DNA of 64,000 nt from Desulfurococcaceae archaeon AG1 (GTDB lineage Archaea > Thermoproteota > Thermoprotei_A > Sulfolobales > AG1), in the NCBI GenBank assembly GCA_003116855.1, contig BEWT01000001.1:1-64000 (forward strand), given 5' to 3'. Within the stretch, counting starts at the first letter, position 1. The number at the start of each line of letters is the position of its first letter. The notes under the pieces were generated by a model. That model searched no databases. It was not told the DNA's origin and worked only from the letters and a program-made list of their open reading frames with translations. This document shows positions 1-7,983 of this stretch, in pieces. The position numbers and the translations under genes are program-made.

Positions 1-2373
1 GTGTGGAGGGACGTAGGGGGTAGGAGGTGGTGGGGGTGGTGGAGCTGGCCTAGCATAGCCGCCTCTTCTGAGCATGTTTCTCTTCTTCAGTATAAACAGG
101 GCTATTGCTGCTGCACCGCTGCCAGCTATGGAGCCTATTATGAGTGGGTTAGAGTACCAAGCCTGTGTTTGTGGGGGCGGTATTGCGCCTATATCGCCTC
201 CACCGCCTCTGCCTATATCCCCGCCCCCTGGTAATGGTTGTGCTGTTGTTCTAGGTGGTGTCACCGGCTCTGTTCTCGTAGTTGTTGTGTTCCTCGGGGG
301 TTGTGTTGTTGTCGTTGCCGCTGTGGTTGTTGTCTCTGGTGTTGTTGTCTGTGTTTGTGTCGGCTGTACCTGGGCTTGTAATGTATAGACCTCGATAATC
401 ATTGTTATTGTTATGTTTTGCCTGAGATCTAGCTCTAATACAGGGTCTGTATACTCCCTTGAACCAACAACCCACTTGATAAACCTATAATAACCCTTAC
501 CATCGCTTGTAGCATCCTCGGTTACCAATACCGCGATAGCATAGCTAGACTCCTGAAGCCTCAGAACCCTTGAACCAGTTAGATTGAACATCGAAACAAC
601 ATCGCCAGAACCAAGATCAGTGATCTCTATAGGCACCTGAACACTTGCAGCCGAATAGTTACCCTCTTTTCTAAGGATGAAAGACATATAATAATTCTTA
701 GGAGCAGGCCCTATAGTTGTTGTCGTTGGTGTTGTTGTGGTTGTAGTAGTAACCGGTGGCGGGGTTGTTGTAGTCGTAGTGGCTGGTGTTGTTGTCGTTG
801 TGGTCGTAGTTGTACCTCCATACTTAGCGATGGGATCTGGGTCTAGGTTATATCTCACTAGCTCACTCTTCTCTGTAACGACTTCAACCCCGTTGATGGT
901 TCTTATGGTTTGGCGTTGGAATGGTAGTTTGAAATCGTTGTTAATCAGATAGACTTCGGTGTAGGAGTCGTTGGAATAGCTCTCTTGACCCTCAGAGACA
1001 GTGTACGTATGAACATCGACTTTTTGGATAACTATGTATGCTGGTACCTTAACCCCCTTGATCGTTACCCAGGTGGTGCCATTCACGCGATAGTTTATAT
1101 AGAATGTGACATTGCCTGTGTAACTGCCAAACAAATATATCTCTGCTATTGCGATAATGCTCCCTGAATCCTGGGACGATCTTGGATGGATCACTAATGG
1201 CATGGGCTGCTTGAAGACGACTTTAGTAGTCAGCAGGAATAATATATCCATCTCTTTAACGCTCCAGTTAGGGTACACGGCGATCATGGTCACAACTCTT
1301 CCCCTGATCCCGGTCTCATTAAAAACAGATGTTTGGTTGATGATATAATAATCGCCAGTTGCTGACTGGATGGTATATATGTCGTTTGCTGTTAAGGTGA
1401 AGTTATCCGGACCCTGGGGGTTATATACTCTCTCGTTACTATATCTATTGTAAAACCACTGATCCCCTACCTTGGGCTGTATGGACCCTGGTGACGTATA
1501 TGTAGTCGTGGTTGTGGTCGTCGTAGTAGTCCCTGTTGTGGTGGTTGTAGTAGTCGTTGTGGTAGTGGTGGTTCCTCTATACTTAGCAATAGGGTCAGGA
1601 TCTAGCCTGTATTCCTTCAACTCTTCCTTGCTGCTAACGATATCAACGCCCTCTATGTTTTCCACGAACTGGTAGCTGAAGGGTAGTTTGAAGTCATTGT
1701 TGATCAGATAAATTAATGCTAAAGAGCCGCTGGAGTAGCCTTGCTCGACATCGTATTCCTCGTAATCGATACTCTCAACAACCATGTATGCGGGAACCTT
1801 AACGCCCTTAAAATCCACCTGGATAGTACCGTTAACACGGTATCTCAGATTATATGTTATGTTGCCAAGATAAGTCCTACCACTACTACTCTCCTGATAC
1901 TTGTCAGCCACCGCGGTAATGCTACCCGAATCCTGCGACGATCTGGGATGCACTATGAAGGCGAAGGGCAACGGCTGCTTGTAAGTATAGACAATCGTTT
2001 CGCCATATCCCGTGAGTTGTCTCTCCTCCTTAACCCTCCAGTCGGGGTAGATGGTATATAGGATCGTGTTTATCACAACACGATTTGCATTCAATGTTGT
2101 TTGGTTGAGTGTATAGTAACCACCACTGGCTGACTGGATAGTATTTATAGTATAGCCTGCTAAGACGAAATTATCAGGACCCCGGGGGTTATATACTCTC
2201 TCGTTACTATAGACCTCGAAGAACCACTGATCCCCTACCTTGGGCTGCGTATCCCCGCTTGTAAGCAGCACGCTGGGTATATTCATAGATATGTTTGGTA
2301 ATAGAGCTAGGATTAGGAGTATTGATAGAACCATCCTCTGGATCTTTGCCCAGCCTTGTCTATATCTATTCAT
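1..2373 (-). CDS. Cell-surface protein with duplicated extracellular domain and Thr tracts (C-terminus beyond window)
   Basis: The frame is open from an ATG at 2373 to the left edge (about 791 codons), so the C-terminus is missing. The start has GGGGAG 8 bases upstream. In order it shows an N-terminal hydrophobic signal segment (about residues 12-35); a first domain opening with QPKVGDQWF at residue 43; a Thr tract at about 266-291; a second copy of the domain opening at residue 299; a second Thr tract at about 521-554; a third domain; a Thr/Pro/Gln-rich stalk at about 665-708; a Gly/Pro segment; one membrane helix near 742-762 followed by KKR; and a Pro-rich tail. This is the plan of an exported, membrane-anchored and probably heavily O-glycosylated archaeal surface protein. 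No catalytic motif is visible. The HtrA-like protease gene lies just upstream on the same strand. Function is unknown; an S-layer-associated or substrate-binding role is inference. Confidence 0.8.
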   Translation of the reverse strand, partial: MNRYRQGWAKIQRMVLSILLILALLPNISMNIPSVLLTSGDTQPKVGDQWFFEVYSNERVYNPRGPDNFVLAGYTINTIQSASGGYYTLNQTTLNANRVVINTILYTIYPDWRVKEERQLTGYGETIVYTYKQPLPFAFIVHPRSSQDSGSITAVADKYQESSSGRTYLGNITYNLRYRVNGTIQVDFKGVKVPAYMVVESIDYEEYDVEQGYSSGSLALIYLINNDFKLPFSYQFVENIEGVDIVSSKEELKEYRLDPDPIAKYRGTTTTTTTTTTTTTGTTTTTTTTTTYTSPGSIQPKVGDQWFYNRYSNERVYNPQGPDNFTLTANDIYTIQSATGDYYIINQTSVFNETGIRGRVVTMIAVYPNWSVKEMDILFLLTTKVVFKQPMPLVIHPRSSQDSGSIIAIAEIYLFGSYTGNVTFYINYRVNGTTWVTIKGVKVPAYIVIQKVDVHTYTVSEGQESYSNDSYTEVYLINNDFKLPFQRQTIRTINGVEVVTEKSELVRYNLDPDPIAKYGGTTTTTTTTTPATTTTTTPPPVTTTTTTTPTTTTIGPAPKNYYMSFILRKEGNYSAASVQVPIEITDLGSGDVVSMFNLTGSRVLRLQESSYAIAVLVTEDATSDGKGYYRFIKWVVGSREYTDPVLELDLRQNITITMIIEVYTLQAQVQPTQTQTTTPETTTTAATTTTQPPRNTTTTRTEPVTPPRTTAQPLPGGGDIGRGGGGDIGAIPPPQTQAWYSNPLIIGSIAGSGAAAIALFILKKRNMLRRGGYARPAPPPPPPPTPYVPPH
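814..1479 (-). repeat. Second copy of the duplicated surface domain
   Basis: This is the second copy of the domain, again starting QPKVGDQW and ending LDPDPIAKY. It aligns with the first copy over its whole length with few gaps. DNA identity is patchy: near-perfect blocks alternate with diverged stretches, as expected if a tandem duplication has been partly homogenised by gene conversion. Confidence 0.8.
1578..2247 (-). repeat. First copy of the duplicated surface domain
   Basis: This segment encodes the first copy of a domain of about 220-225 residues, starting QPKVGDQWF and ending LDPDPIAKY before the Thr tract. The second copy has the same opening, the same ERVYNP and HPRSSQDSGSI blocks, and the same ending. 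The copies are about 256 codons apart. Blocks of more than 20 bases are identical between copies, for instance at 2187-2210 and 1425-1448. Confidence 0.8.
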
Positions 2374-2394
2374 AACAAGCTCCCCTAGATCTTA

Positions 2395-3909
2395 TCACTG
2401 TTGATCCGCGTTACAGTATGGGCATTTAGCGCTATCCTCAGGTATGATCTTACCGCAGTTTATACAGAACTTATAACCTGGAGGAAGTCGGGGCGGTTGC
2501 TGAGGCCCTGGCGATTGCCATGGCGTCTGAGCTGGGCTTGGTTGTTGCTGCGGTTGCTGAGGCTGCTGATATCCCCACTGCTGTCCGTATTGCCACTGGC
2601 CCTGCTGCTCCTTTGTCCTACCAACTACCTCTTTCCTCCTCCTTAGAAACATATATCCTGCTCCTCCTCCAGCTGCTGCTCCAACAGCTATTATGGCTAT
2701 CATGGTTGTGTCTATGGGGAACTGGGGGGCTTCTTCCCCTCTGAGTATAGCTTTTTGAGCATCTGTTATATAGTCATCTATGAATGGGAATCCTGGGTAT
2801 AGGTTCTTGACTATCTGGAACCTCTCTATAGCTGCTCTGTATTGTTTCTGATAGAATAGCCTTAGACCCTCCTCATAGAACTTTATAGTCTCGCTCTCAA
2901 CGTTATTGACTGAAAACCTTCTGATGATGTCATAGACATATGATGCTGGGACGAAGAAGTTGAATCCGGGGACCTCCCTACCGCTCTCAGAAGGATCTGC
3001 TGATCCGAAAGATGTAACAGCCACCACGATCCCGTTTGAATTAACAACAGGTCCACCGCTATTTCCGTGAGTAACGGTCACGTCTGACTGCAAAACACTC
3101 ACACCAGCTGTTTTAGTCCTATAGCCACTCACAGTACCCTCTGTTATCGTAGGCTCTAGGAGTGTCTCCTCGCTTAACAGTTGGTGGAAAGTCACAACAC
3201 CTGGGTATCCTAAAGCCCAAACCCTCTCTCCCACTCTTGCTATGTTCTCCTGGGCTACTCGGATAGATGGGGCGTTCTTTATCTCTATCTTGAGTAGAGC
3301 TAGATCCTCCTTTTCAAAGGGGGAGGAATACGCTATCCTCGCTGTATAGAACTTACCTATGTTAGCGAACCCCGAGACAACCCTGCCAGCACCAACACGC
3401 ACATCTACAGTATAGTCCTGGATCTTCAGCTTATTGGTTAGATAAGCCCTGATTATATCCATGAATAGCTGTCGTACCTCCTCTTGGCTTGGCTGCTGAC
3501 CTGTTCTCTTGATCCTTGCTTCAAGATACTTTTCAATAAAGTTTAGCAGGAGGGGGCGGACTTTGTCTAACTCGGATTGGAAGTCGTTAATAACATGCCC
3601 GTTTGTTATTATATAACCATCGCTAGATACAAAGAATCCTGAGCCGAAGCCTGTAGCGCTCACCTCTACCACAGGATCTAGCCCGACTTCTCGAAGCTGT
3701 GGTATAAAGTCCTCCCATATTATCGCTGCCTTCACTATAGTTACTATAAGCACCACAGCCGATCTTACTTTCTCAAGCATTATGGTTAGATTTATATCCC
3801 TCTGAATCTGAGCCGTGGTTATGCTAGCTATAGGGGATAGCAATCCTGAGACTAGTATGGCTGCCAACATAATTGGTAATATCTTTCCGGTGCAACCGAT
3901 TCTCGTCAT
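2395..3909 (-). CDS. Membrane-anchored HtrA/trypsin-like serine protease with C-terminal zinc ribbon
   Basis: This is an S1-type (DegP/HtrA-like) serine protease, predicted to act outside the membrane. Residues are numbered from the ATG at 3909. A signal segment (about 9-32) is followed by the protease domain with His105 (TNGHVI), Asp202 (EDLALL) and Ser284 (GNSGGP). About 97 residues separate His and Asp, including a long predicted helical insertion. No PDZ domain is seen; a short helical TPR-like segment follows (about 340-390). One membrane helix at about 402-421 ends in RRRK. The tail is rich in Gln and Pro and ends in a zinc ribbon with two CxxC pairs (Cys482/485 and 496/499). I chose the ATG at 3909 over the TTG at 3972 because the signal segment follows it and a TATA box lies just upstream. 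The surface-protein gene follows 21 bases after the stop, so the two may be co-transcribed. Confidence 0.85.
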   Translation of the reverse strand: MTRIGCTGKILPIMLAAILVSGLLSPIASITTAQIQRDINLTIMLEKVRSAVVLIVTIVKAAIIWEDFIPQLREVGLDPVVEVSATGFGSGFFVSSDGYIITNGHVINDFQSELDKVRPLLLNFIEKYLEARIKRTGQQPSQEEVRQLFMDIIRAYLTNKLKIQDYTVDVRVGAGRVVSGFANIGKFYTARIAYSSPFEKEDLALLKIEIKNAPSIRVAQENIARVGERVWALGYPGVVTFHQLLSEETLLEPTITEGTVSGYRTKTAGVSVLQSDVTVTHGNSGGPVVNSNGIVVAVTSFGSADPSESGREVPGFNFFVPASYVYDIIRRFSVNNVESETIKFYEEGLRLFYQKQYRAAIERFQIVKNLYPGFPFIDDYITDAQKAILRGEEAPQFPIDTTMIAIIAVGAAAGGGAGYMFLRRRKEVVGRTKEQQGQWQYGQQWGYQQPQQPQQQPSPAQTPWQSPGPQQPPRLPPGYKFCINCGKIIPEDSAKCPYCNADQQ

Positions 3910-3940
3910 TATATCTACCAACTCCCCCGGTGGTAGAAAG

Positions 3941-3950
3941 ATTATATATT
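3941..3950 (-). promoter_or_regulatory. TATA box of the HtrA-like protease gene
   Basis: On the minus strand this reads AATATATAAT. It lies about 36 bases before the ATG at 3909, which puts the expected transcription start about 9 bases before that codon. It argues against the upstream TTG at 3972. Confidence 0.55.
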
Positions 3951-4136
3951 CTGGGTTTGCAATTTTCTGCAAACCCGATCATTCCACAATATCTATTTCT
4001 GCTGGCAAAACGATTCCTATACTGGGCCTGGATGGTTTAGAGCAATGCTCTCATCGTCATTCAGGCAATGATCAATTAAACTTAATGGGAGCCATGTGCC
4101 GTTTGGCTTGTCAGTAGCCCATGAACCAACAGGAGT

Positions 4137-4168
4137 AGAGACCCCTGCTGATGGGGGTTAAAGTCTCT
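4137..4168. repeat. Inverted repeat (possible RNA hairpin)
   Basis: AGAGA (4137-4141) pairs with TCTCT (4164-4168). Inside it CCCC (4142-4145) pairs with GGGG (4153-4156) around a 7-base loop. It could be a structured RNA, a processing site or chance. Confidence 0.35.
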
Positions 4169-4298
4169 AGATGCACCTATGAAAAATAAAGTAATTGGAA
4201 CGAACCTCATAGGGACAAACGGCTGTGGATGTTTTGTTAATTCTCGTTGGCAGACGATCTCTATATGGCAGGATCGTGGAGAGCGGTGATAGATGAGG

Positions 4299-5516
4299 TT
4301 ATCTGGCAACAAGGTCTATGTGTATTCTTAGATAGTCTCTTAAGTCTCTTGTGATCAGAAAGTTCCTCTTAACATGCTGGTGTCCATTGGCACCAAGCAT
4401 TCTTGCTAGCCATGGCTTCTTTATGAGCATGAGGGCTCTCTCGTATGCCTCTTCCATATTATTGACTAGATAGCCTGTCACACCATCTATCACCTGTAGC
4501 GGTATTCCTCCGGCTCTTCTCCCTATAACTGGTGTGTATTTCCACAGAGCCTCGCTTACTGTTAGTCCGAAACCCTCTCTTATTGATAGTTGGAATGCGA
4601 AAACCATGGATCTCTGGATAGCGTTTACCAAAAGATCGTTATGCTCGTTTATAACATACACATCACTAAGACCCTCAGTTTCTCTAAGAACCTCTTTATA
4701 GATCCTTTCCCCCTCTGGATCGTCGTCGGCAAAGGATCCTAAGAGCACTAGCTGCAGATTCTCCACCTTCTGTCTCAAAGCCTTATAAACCCTAACCACT
4801 GATTGGTGATCCTTCCAGGGGTCGAACCTAGCTACTTGTCCCACTAGGGGCTTCTCAGGATCTATCCCGTATTTAGATATAATCCTCTCAATCTCTGTCT
4901 GGCTTAGCGGCTTATTCTTATCGGTAAGAGGATCTATTGATGGGTGGGATATATAGATCTTGATCCCTCTGAGATCCCTAGGCACATATACACCGTGGGA
5001 GAATATAGCTGCATCATACATGGTAACAAAACCCCTTAGAAAGCTCCAGAACTGCTCATTGGGATCTGAGAGGTCTATATGGCATCTCCAAACCCACTTC
5101 GAGCTCCCTTTATTCTTATAAGATATCAGGGCAGCTGGCTGCGGATCGTGGATCACGATAACATCAGCGTCAGTATCGATTTTCCCAGCATTTATCTCGT
5201 TAGTCTCGAGATACTTCCTAATCATATCTCCTCCAAGCTTTAGCCCCTTATTACCCTGGAGAGCATTGTGGAAACTCTTAGTTACTTCAAAGAACTCCCT
5301 ATCCCCGCTTATCACCTCCCACCTAACCTTAAGCCCTAGAGAGTTTGCTAGTGGAACGACGCTCCTAAGGATCTCGGCAACCCCTCCGCCTTTCTTTGTT
5401 GAGTTTATATGGAGGACTCTGGCTCCCTTTACATTCTCTGCTAGCTCCTTGATATACTCGATCTCATCTCTATCTACTATTCCAATATAATCCTCGATCC
5501 TTCTTGTTATATCCAC
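4299..5516 (-). CDS. treT: Trehalose glycosyltransferring synthase TreT (GT4 family)
   Basis: TreT joins glucose from a nucleotide-glucose donor to free glucose to form trehalose, reversibly, in the cytoplasm. The protein has 405 residues, the usual size. The N-terminal Rossmann domain carries the family motif STKKGGGVAEIL near residue 40. The C-terminal domain carries the retaining glycosyltransferase EX7E motif at about Glu314-Glu322 (EGFGLTVSE). The start is a GTG with GGTAGGGAG just upstream. The CBS-domain ORF ends 5 bases before this start, so treT is the last gene of an operon with the CBS proteins, which suggests adenine-nucleotide sensing linked to trehalose turnover (inference). Another GT4 specificity cannot be excluded, but whole-protein similarity favours TreT. 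Confidence 0.8.
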   Translation of the reverse strand: MDITRRIEDYIGIVDRDEIEYIKELAENVKGARVLHINSTKKGGGVAEILRSVVPLANSLGLKVRWEVISGDREFFEVTKSFHNALQGNKGLKLGGDMIRKYLETNEINAGKIDTDADVIVIHDPQPAALISYKNKGSSKWVWRCHIDLSDPNEQFWSFLRGFVTMYDAAIFSHGVYVPRDLRGIKIYISHPSIDPLTDKNKPLSQTEIERIISKYGIDPEKPLVGQVARFDPWKDHQSVVRVYKALRQKVENLQLVLLGSFADDDPEGERIYKEVLRETEGLSDVYVINEHNDLLVNAIQRSMVFAFQLSIREGFGLTVSEALWKYTPVIGRRAGGIPLQVIDGVTGYLVNNMEEAYERALMLIKKPWLARMLGANGHQHVKRNFLITRDLRDYLRIHIDLVAR

Positions 5517-5521
5517 ACTCC

Positions 5522-5890
5522 CTACCCCATGGTATTTATATGTTTTCTCACTATCGCTCTTATCACGCTCATCCTTGTTAAAACACCTATGTATCTTCCC
5601 TCCCTCTCACTAACGATTGGCAAGAGCCCTACATCGCTATCGATCATGGTGTCTATAGCTCTGCCTATATCTTCACCCTCTTTAGCAATGATTGCTGGCG
5701 AGCTCATCACCTTAGTAACCCCCACCTTGCCAAGTATATCGGCGAAACCCACCTCGATATCTGTTCTCAGGAGCTCTATTATCTCCTCAGTAACGAGGGG
5801 TAGTTTGAGTATATCTTTTGCGGTAACAACACCGGCTGGCAGGTTCTTATCGTTAAGAACCACAGCTTTACCCTTAACCCCTTCTATCAT
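5522..5890 (-). CDS. CBS-domain protein, C-terminal part of a frameshift-split four-CBS protein
   Basis: The 122 residues carry the second half of one CBS motif (PAGVVTAKDIL) and one complete CBS motif (GLLPIVSE...YIGVLTRMSVIR). CBS pairs usually bind AMP, ATP or SAM and regulate partner enzymes or channels. The ATG overlaps the end of the upstream CBS ORF by 17 bases. The first residues, MIEGVKGKAVVLNDK, directly continue the broken third CBS domain of that ORF. The two ORFs are therefore probably one gene interrupted by a single-base shift. The stop lies 5 bases before treT. Translation as a separate polypeptide by re-initiation at the overlapping ATG remains possible. Confidence 0.65.
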   Translation of the reverse strand: MIEGVKGKAVVLNDKNLPAGVVTAKDILKLPLVTEEIIELLRTDIEVGFADILGKVGVTKVMSSPAIIAKEGEDIGRAIDTMIDSDVGLLPIVSEREGRYIGVLTRMSVIRAIVRKHINTMG

Positions 5891-6413
5891 TGGCCTCAGC
5901 GGCCTTCAAAGCAGTGTCTCTCATAAATACTAATGGGAATACAGCTTCAATAGCTCTTGACACCTCTTCCCCAAAGGTTCTTCCCTTGAGGAGTTTTAGC
6001 ACGCGGGTCTCGTCGATCACACCCATATATGTGCCCAGATCGTCTACTATTGGTATCATTGGTATACTATTCTCACCCATATGTTTTATAACCGATATTA
6101 AGGGTGTGTCCCGAACCATTGTATATGGTGCCTCGTCGGAGAAAAGGATCACCTTCTCCCTGAGAACCTTGGTTAAACCCCTCAGCTTAACCATCACGGA
6201 TCCTCTGAAGCCTAGGAGGATCTCAAGGATCCTGAGGGAAGTGATCACACCTCTAACCTTTCTTTCCCTATCTATTATAACAATCCTTCTAGGAGATCTC
6301 TTTGCAGCCAGTATATCTAAAGCTATAGCTAGCGGGTCATCAACGTAGCATGAGGGAACATCTACCAGAACATCGACAGCCTTTAGATCCTTAATCAGAT
6401 CGTATAAGCCCAT
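5874..6413 (-). CDS. CBS-domain protein, N-terminal part of a frameshift-split four-CBS protein
   Basis: The 179 residues contain two complete CBS motifs: about residues 15-65 (CYVDDPLAIALDIL...VRGVITSLRILE) and 85-140 (ISVIKHMGENSIPMIPIVDD...YMGVIDETRVL). A third begins near 155 (VFPLVFMRDTALKAAEA) and then runs out of frame into NDRRG and a stop. Removing one A in the GCCAATGATAG context near 5889 would join KAAEA to MIEGVKGKAVV in the next ORF and restore a four-CBS protein of about 295 residues. The start ATG at 6413 has weak ribosome-binding signals. The locus reads CBS-CBS-treT. Confidence 0.7.
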   Translation of the reverse strand: MGLYDLIKDLKAVDVLVDVPSCYVDDPLAIALDILAAKRSPRRIVIIDRERKVRGVITSLRILEILLGFRGSVMVKLRGLTKVLREKVILFSDEAPYTMVRDTPLISVIKHMGENSIPMIPIVDDLGTYMGVIDETRVLKLLKGRTFGEEVSRAIEAVFPLVFMRDTALKAAEANDRRG

Positions 6414-7024
6414 GAATATAAACCCCTAATACTTATCCGGACACATCTTATATCTATATGATCACCGATACTAAATACTAAATACTATATAGCCAAGTCC
6501 GTGCTCGTGGCATGAATACAGCTAAACAGCTAATATGACTTTTGATAGCTTTGGGGTCATGTTAAGTTGTAGAGGAGGCACTAAAGCAAACCCACTATGG
6601 AAAATAGCTCATCATGGGCGTCTAATGGGTCTTTATGAAATATCATTAAGAGGACAATCCGTAAGGAGAGCTCTATATCGACGGATCCCAGTTCTCAATC
6701 ATGAATGCTTATCGCTTACTATTCTCTTACCCAAAATTAAGAATGAGAATATTAATGCTTTTTAACAATCCACTCTCCTCCATATCTTAGAGATCTGTTT
6801 ATTGTTATCCAGTCCTGATAAATGTATTATAATTAAACACCATACTAGGTTAGATAGAAAGTGATAAAGCAATTTAGAATCCTAAACCCCTGGTTATAAG
6901 GGAGTGGATTATTAATATTATATGAGTGATGAGCTCGGGAGATGTGAGTGGTGAGCATGGTCTTGAGTGCTGATCCGCCCTGGGTTTGCGGTTACCAGGT
7001 TTCTTATTAGTAATACGGCTGGTT
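6414..7024. other. Gene-poor stretch with a probable C/D box sRNA
   Basis: No ORF here has a recognisable family. A plus-strand ORF at 6535-6765 (76 codons) lacks a ribosome-binding site and family motifs. The right part contains the C/D box-like sequence at 6926-6973. The rest is AT-rich with no repeat I can support. Confidence 0.5.
6926..6973 (+). ncRNA. Putative C/D box sRNA
   Basis: The sequence has a perfect C box GTGATGA (6926-6932), a 12-base spacer, a D'-like GTGA, a C'-like GTGGTGA, a second spacer of about 15 bases and a perfect D box CTGA (6970-6973). The total of 48 bases and the spacing match archaeal C/D box guides of 2'-O-methylation. An AT-rich stretch (TTATTAATATTATA) precedes it. 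The internal boxes each differ from consensus by one base, and I could not assign a target, so this is a candidate. Confidence 0.45.
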
Positions 7025-7660
7025 TTAGACGTTTAACCTCATATACTTCTCTATGAGGTCTTTAATGTGTTCGTTAGTTAGCACGTATATTTCGTGGTTA
7101 ATACTCCTGATCTTCTTATCCATGAAGAGGCTAAATTCTTTCATGTCTCTACTGATACCTGCTAAAATATGTATTGGATTATAAGACGCGATCCTGACGT
7201 TATTGCTACTAATACATATTGATGACAAGATCTCAGAGAGGATCCCTCTGGAGACAGGGTTAGCTATAGCTTCTTCAAGCGTACTTGGTCTCTTAGAAAA
7301 CATCTGATACCTATAACTCTTAATCGGCCTAGATCCCTGGGAGGCTTCCTTATCTTTTCCCATCTCGATTCCTTTCTTGATCTTATAGATCATCTCCATT
7401 ATGGTGTTAGGTCCAACGGATCTTGGGATCAATATGGGAGCATCTACAGATGGCGAGGGCTCGATAGGACGCTTATCCCTATACCTCCTCATAGTGAGGA
7501 TCAGGGGTAGCGGGTCTGTGATTTCAGAGGCTACCAGAAGATCTACAAGATAGCTGTTTTCACACGTGTTAAAATTAACTATTGTGAAGGGCCACCATAG
7601 TAGGAAAAGCTTTCTAGACCCATAGATCTTGACCAAACCCTCATGTGGTTTTAAGAACAT
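7025..7660 (-). CDS. Hypothetical protein, no recognised family
   Basis: The ATG start is at 7660 and the product has 211 residues. I see no signal peptide, membrane helix or metal-binding motif. The N-terminal part is hydrophobic and aromatic (LFLLWWPF near residue 20), the middle is basic and probably disordered (about 90-120), and the C-terminal third is predicted helical. It stands alone between two gaps rich in AT. It may be a lineage-specific gene; isolation and lack of motifs leave some doubt that it is expressed. Confidence 0.5.
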   Translation of the reverse strand: MFLKPHEGLVKIYGSRKLFLLWWPFTIVNFNTCENSYLVDLLVASEITDPLPLILTMRRYRDKRPIEPSPSVDAPILIPRSVGPNTIMEMIYKIKKGIEMGKDKEASQGSRPIKSYRYQMFSKRPSTLEEAIANPVSRGILSEILSSICISSNNVRIASYNPIHILAGISRDMKEFSLFMDKKIRSINHEIYVLTNEHIKDLIEKYMRLNV

Positions 7661-7983
7661 GGCTTATCTAAATATAGTTATGCCTAGTAATAAAAACCTC
7701 TAACCATGGATCTTGGTTTTGCGTCATAGAGTCATTAAGATTTCATAGATCAAAGTATTTTTCCCTTAGGCTATTATATTAGGGTATTATAAGATAAAAT
7801 ATTTAAAAACTACTACAGGCTATTGTAAGTTTTGTGTATCAAGCTACTATAGGCGGGGCGGTGGTTATTTTGATTACGGTATAGCACATAAGTCTTCGGA
7901 TCTAATGGTCTCCATTATCTATTTACAGATCCTAAATAGCTATTACACTGTTTGTTTTAGAGGCGCTTGAAATAAATTAAGAT
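7661..7983. other. AT-rich intergenic region with short imperfect repeats
   Basis: No gene is seen. Three imperfect copies of AGGCTATTRTA lie at 7768, 7817 and 7841 in the same orientation, with spacings of 49 and 24 bases. They may be protein-binding repeats or chance in AT-rich DNA. The promoter of the 7025-7660 ORF should lie at the left end. Confidence 0.35.

Larger units (their letters stand above)
3910..4298. other. Intergenic stretch with one hairpin, no convincing gene
   Basis: This gap holds the protease promoter at its left end. A short minus-strand ORF (4082-4312) has no family signature and unusual composition. The only structure I can support is an inverted repeat at 4137-4168. 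No tRNA or C/D box pattern was found. Confidence 0.5.

Noticed and set aside
74-1675. Plus-strand Val-rich reading frames (74-388, 737-952, 1472-1675)
   Set aside because: They are the complement of the Thr tracts in the minus-strand surface protein; poly-Val arises from ACN codons read backwards.
4082-4312. Minus-strand 76-codon reading frame overlapping the end of treT
   Set aside because: No family motif, no ribosome-binding site and odd composition; it contains the hairpin at 4137-4168.
6535-6765. Plus-strand 76-codon reading frame
   Set aside because: No promoter or ribosome-binding site I can support, and no recognisable motif. It may be a gene relic.
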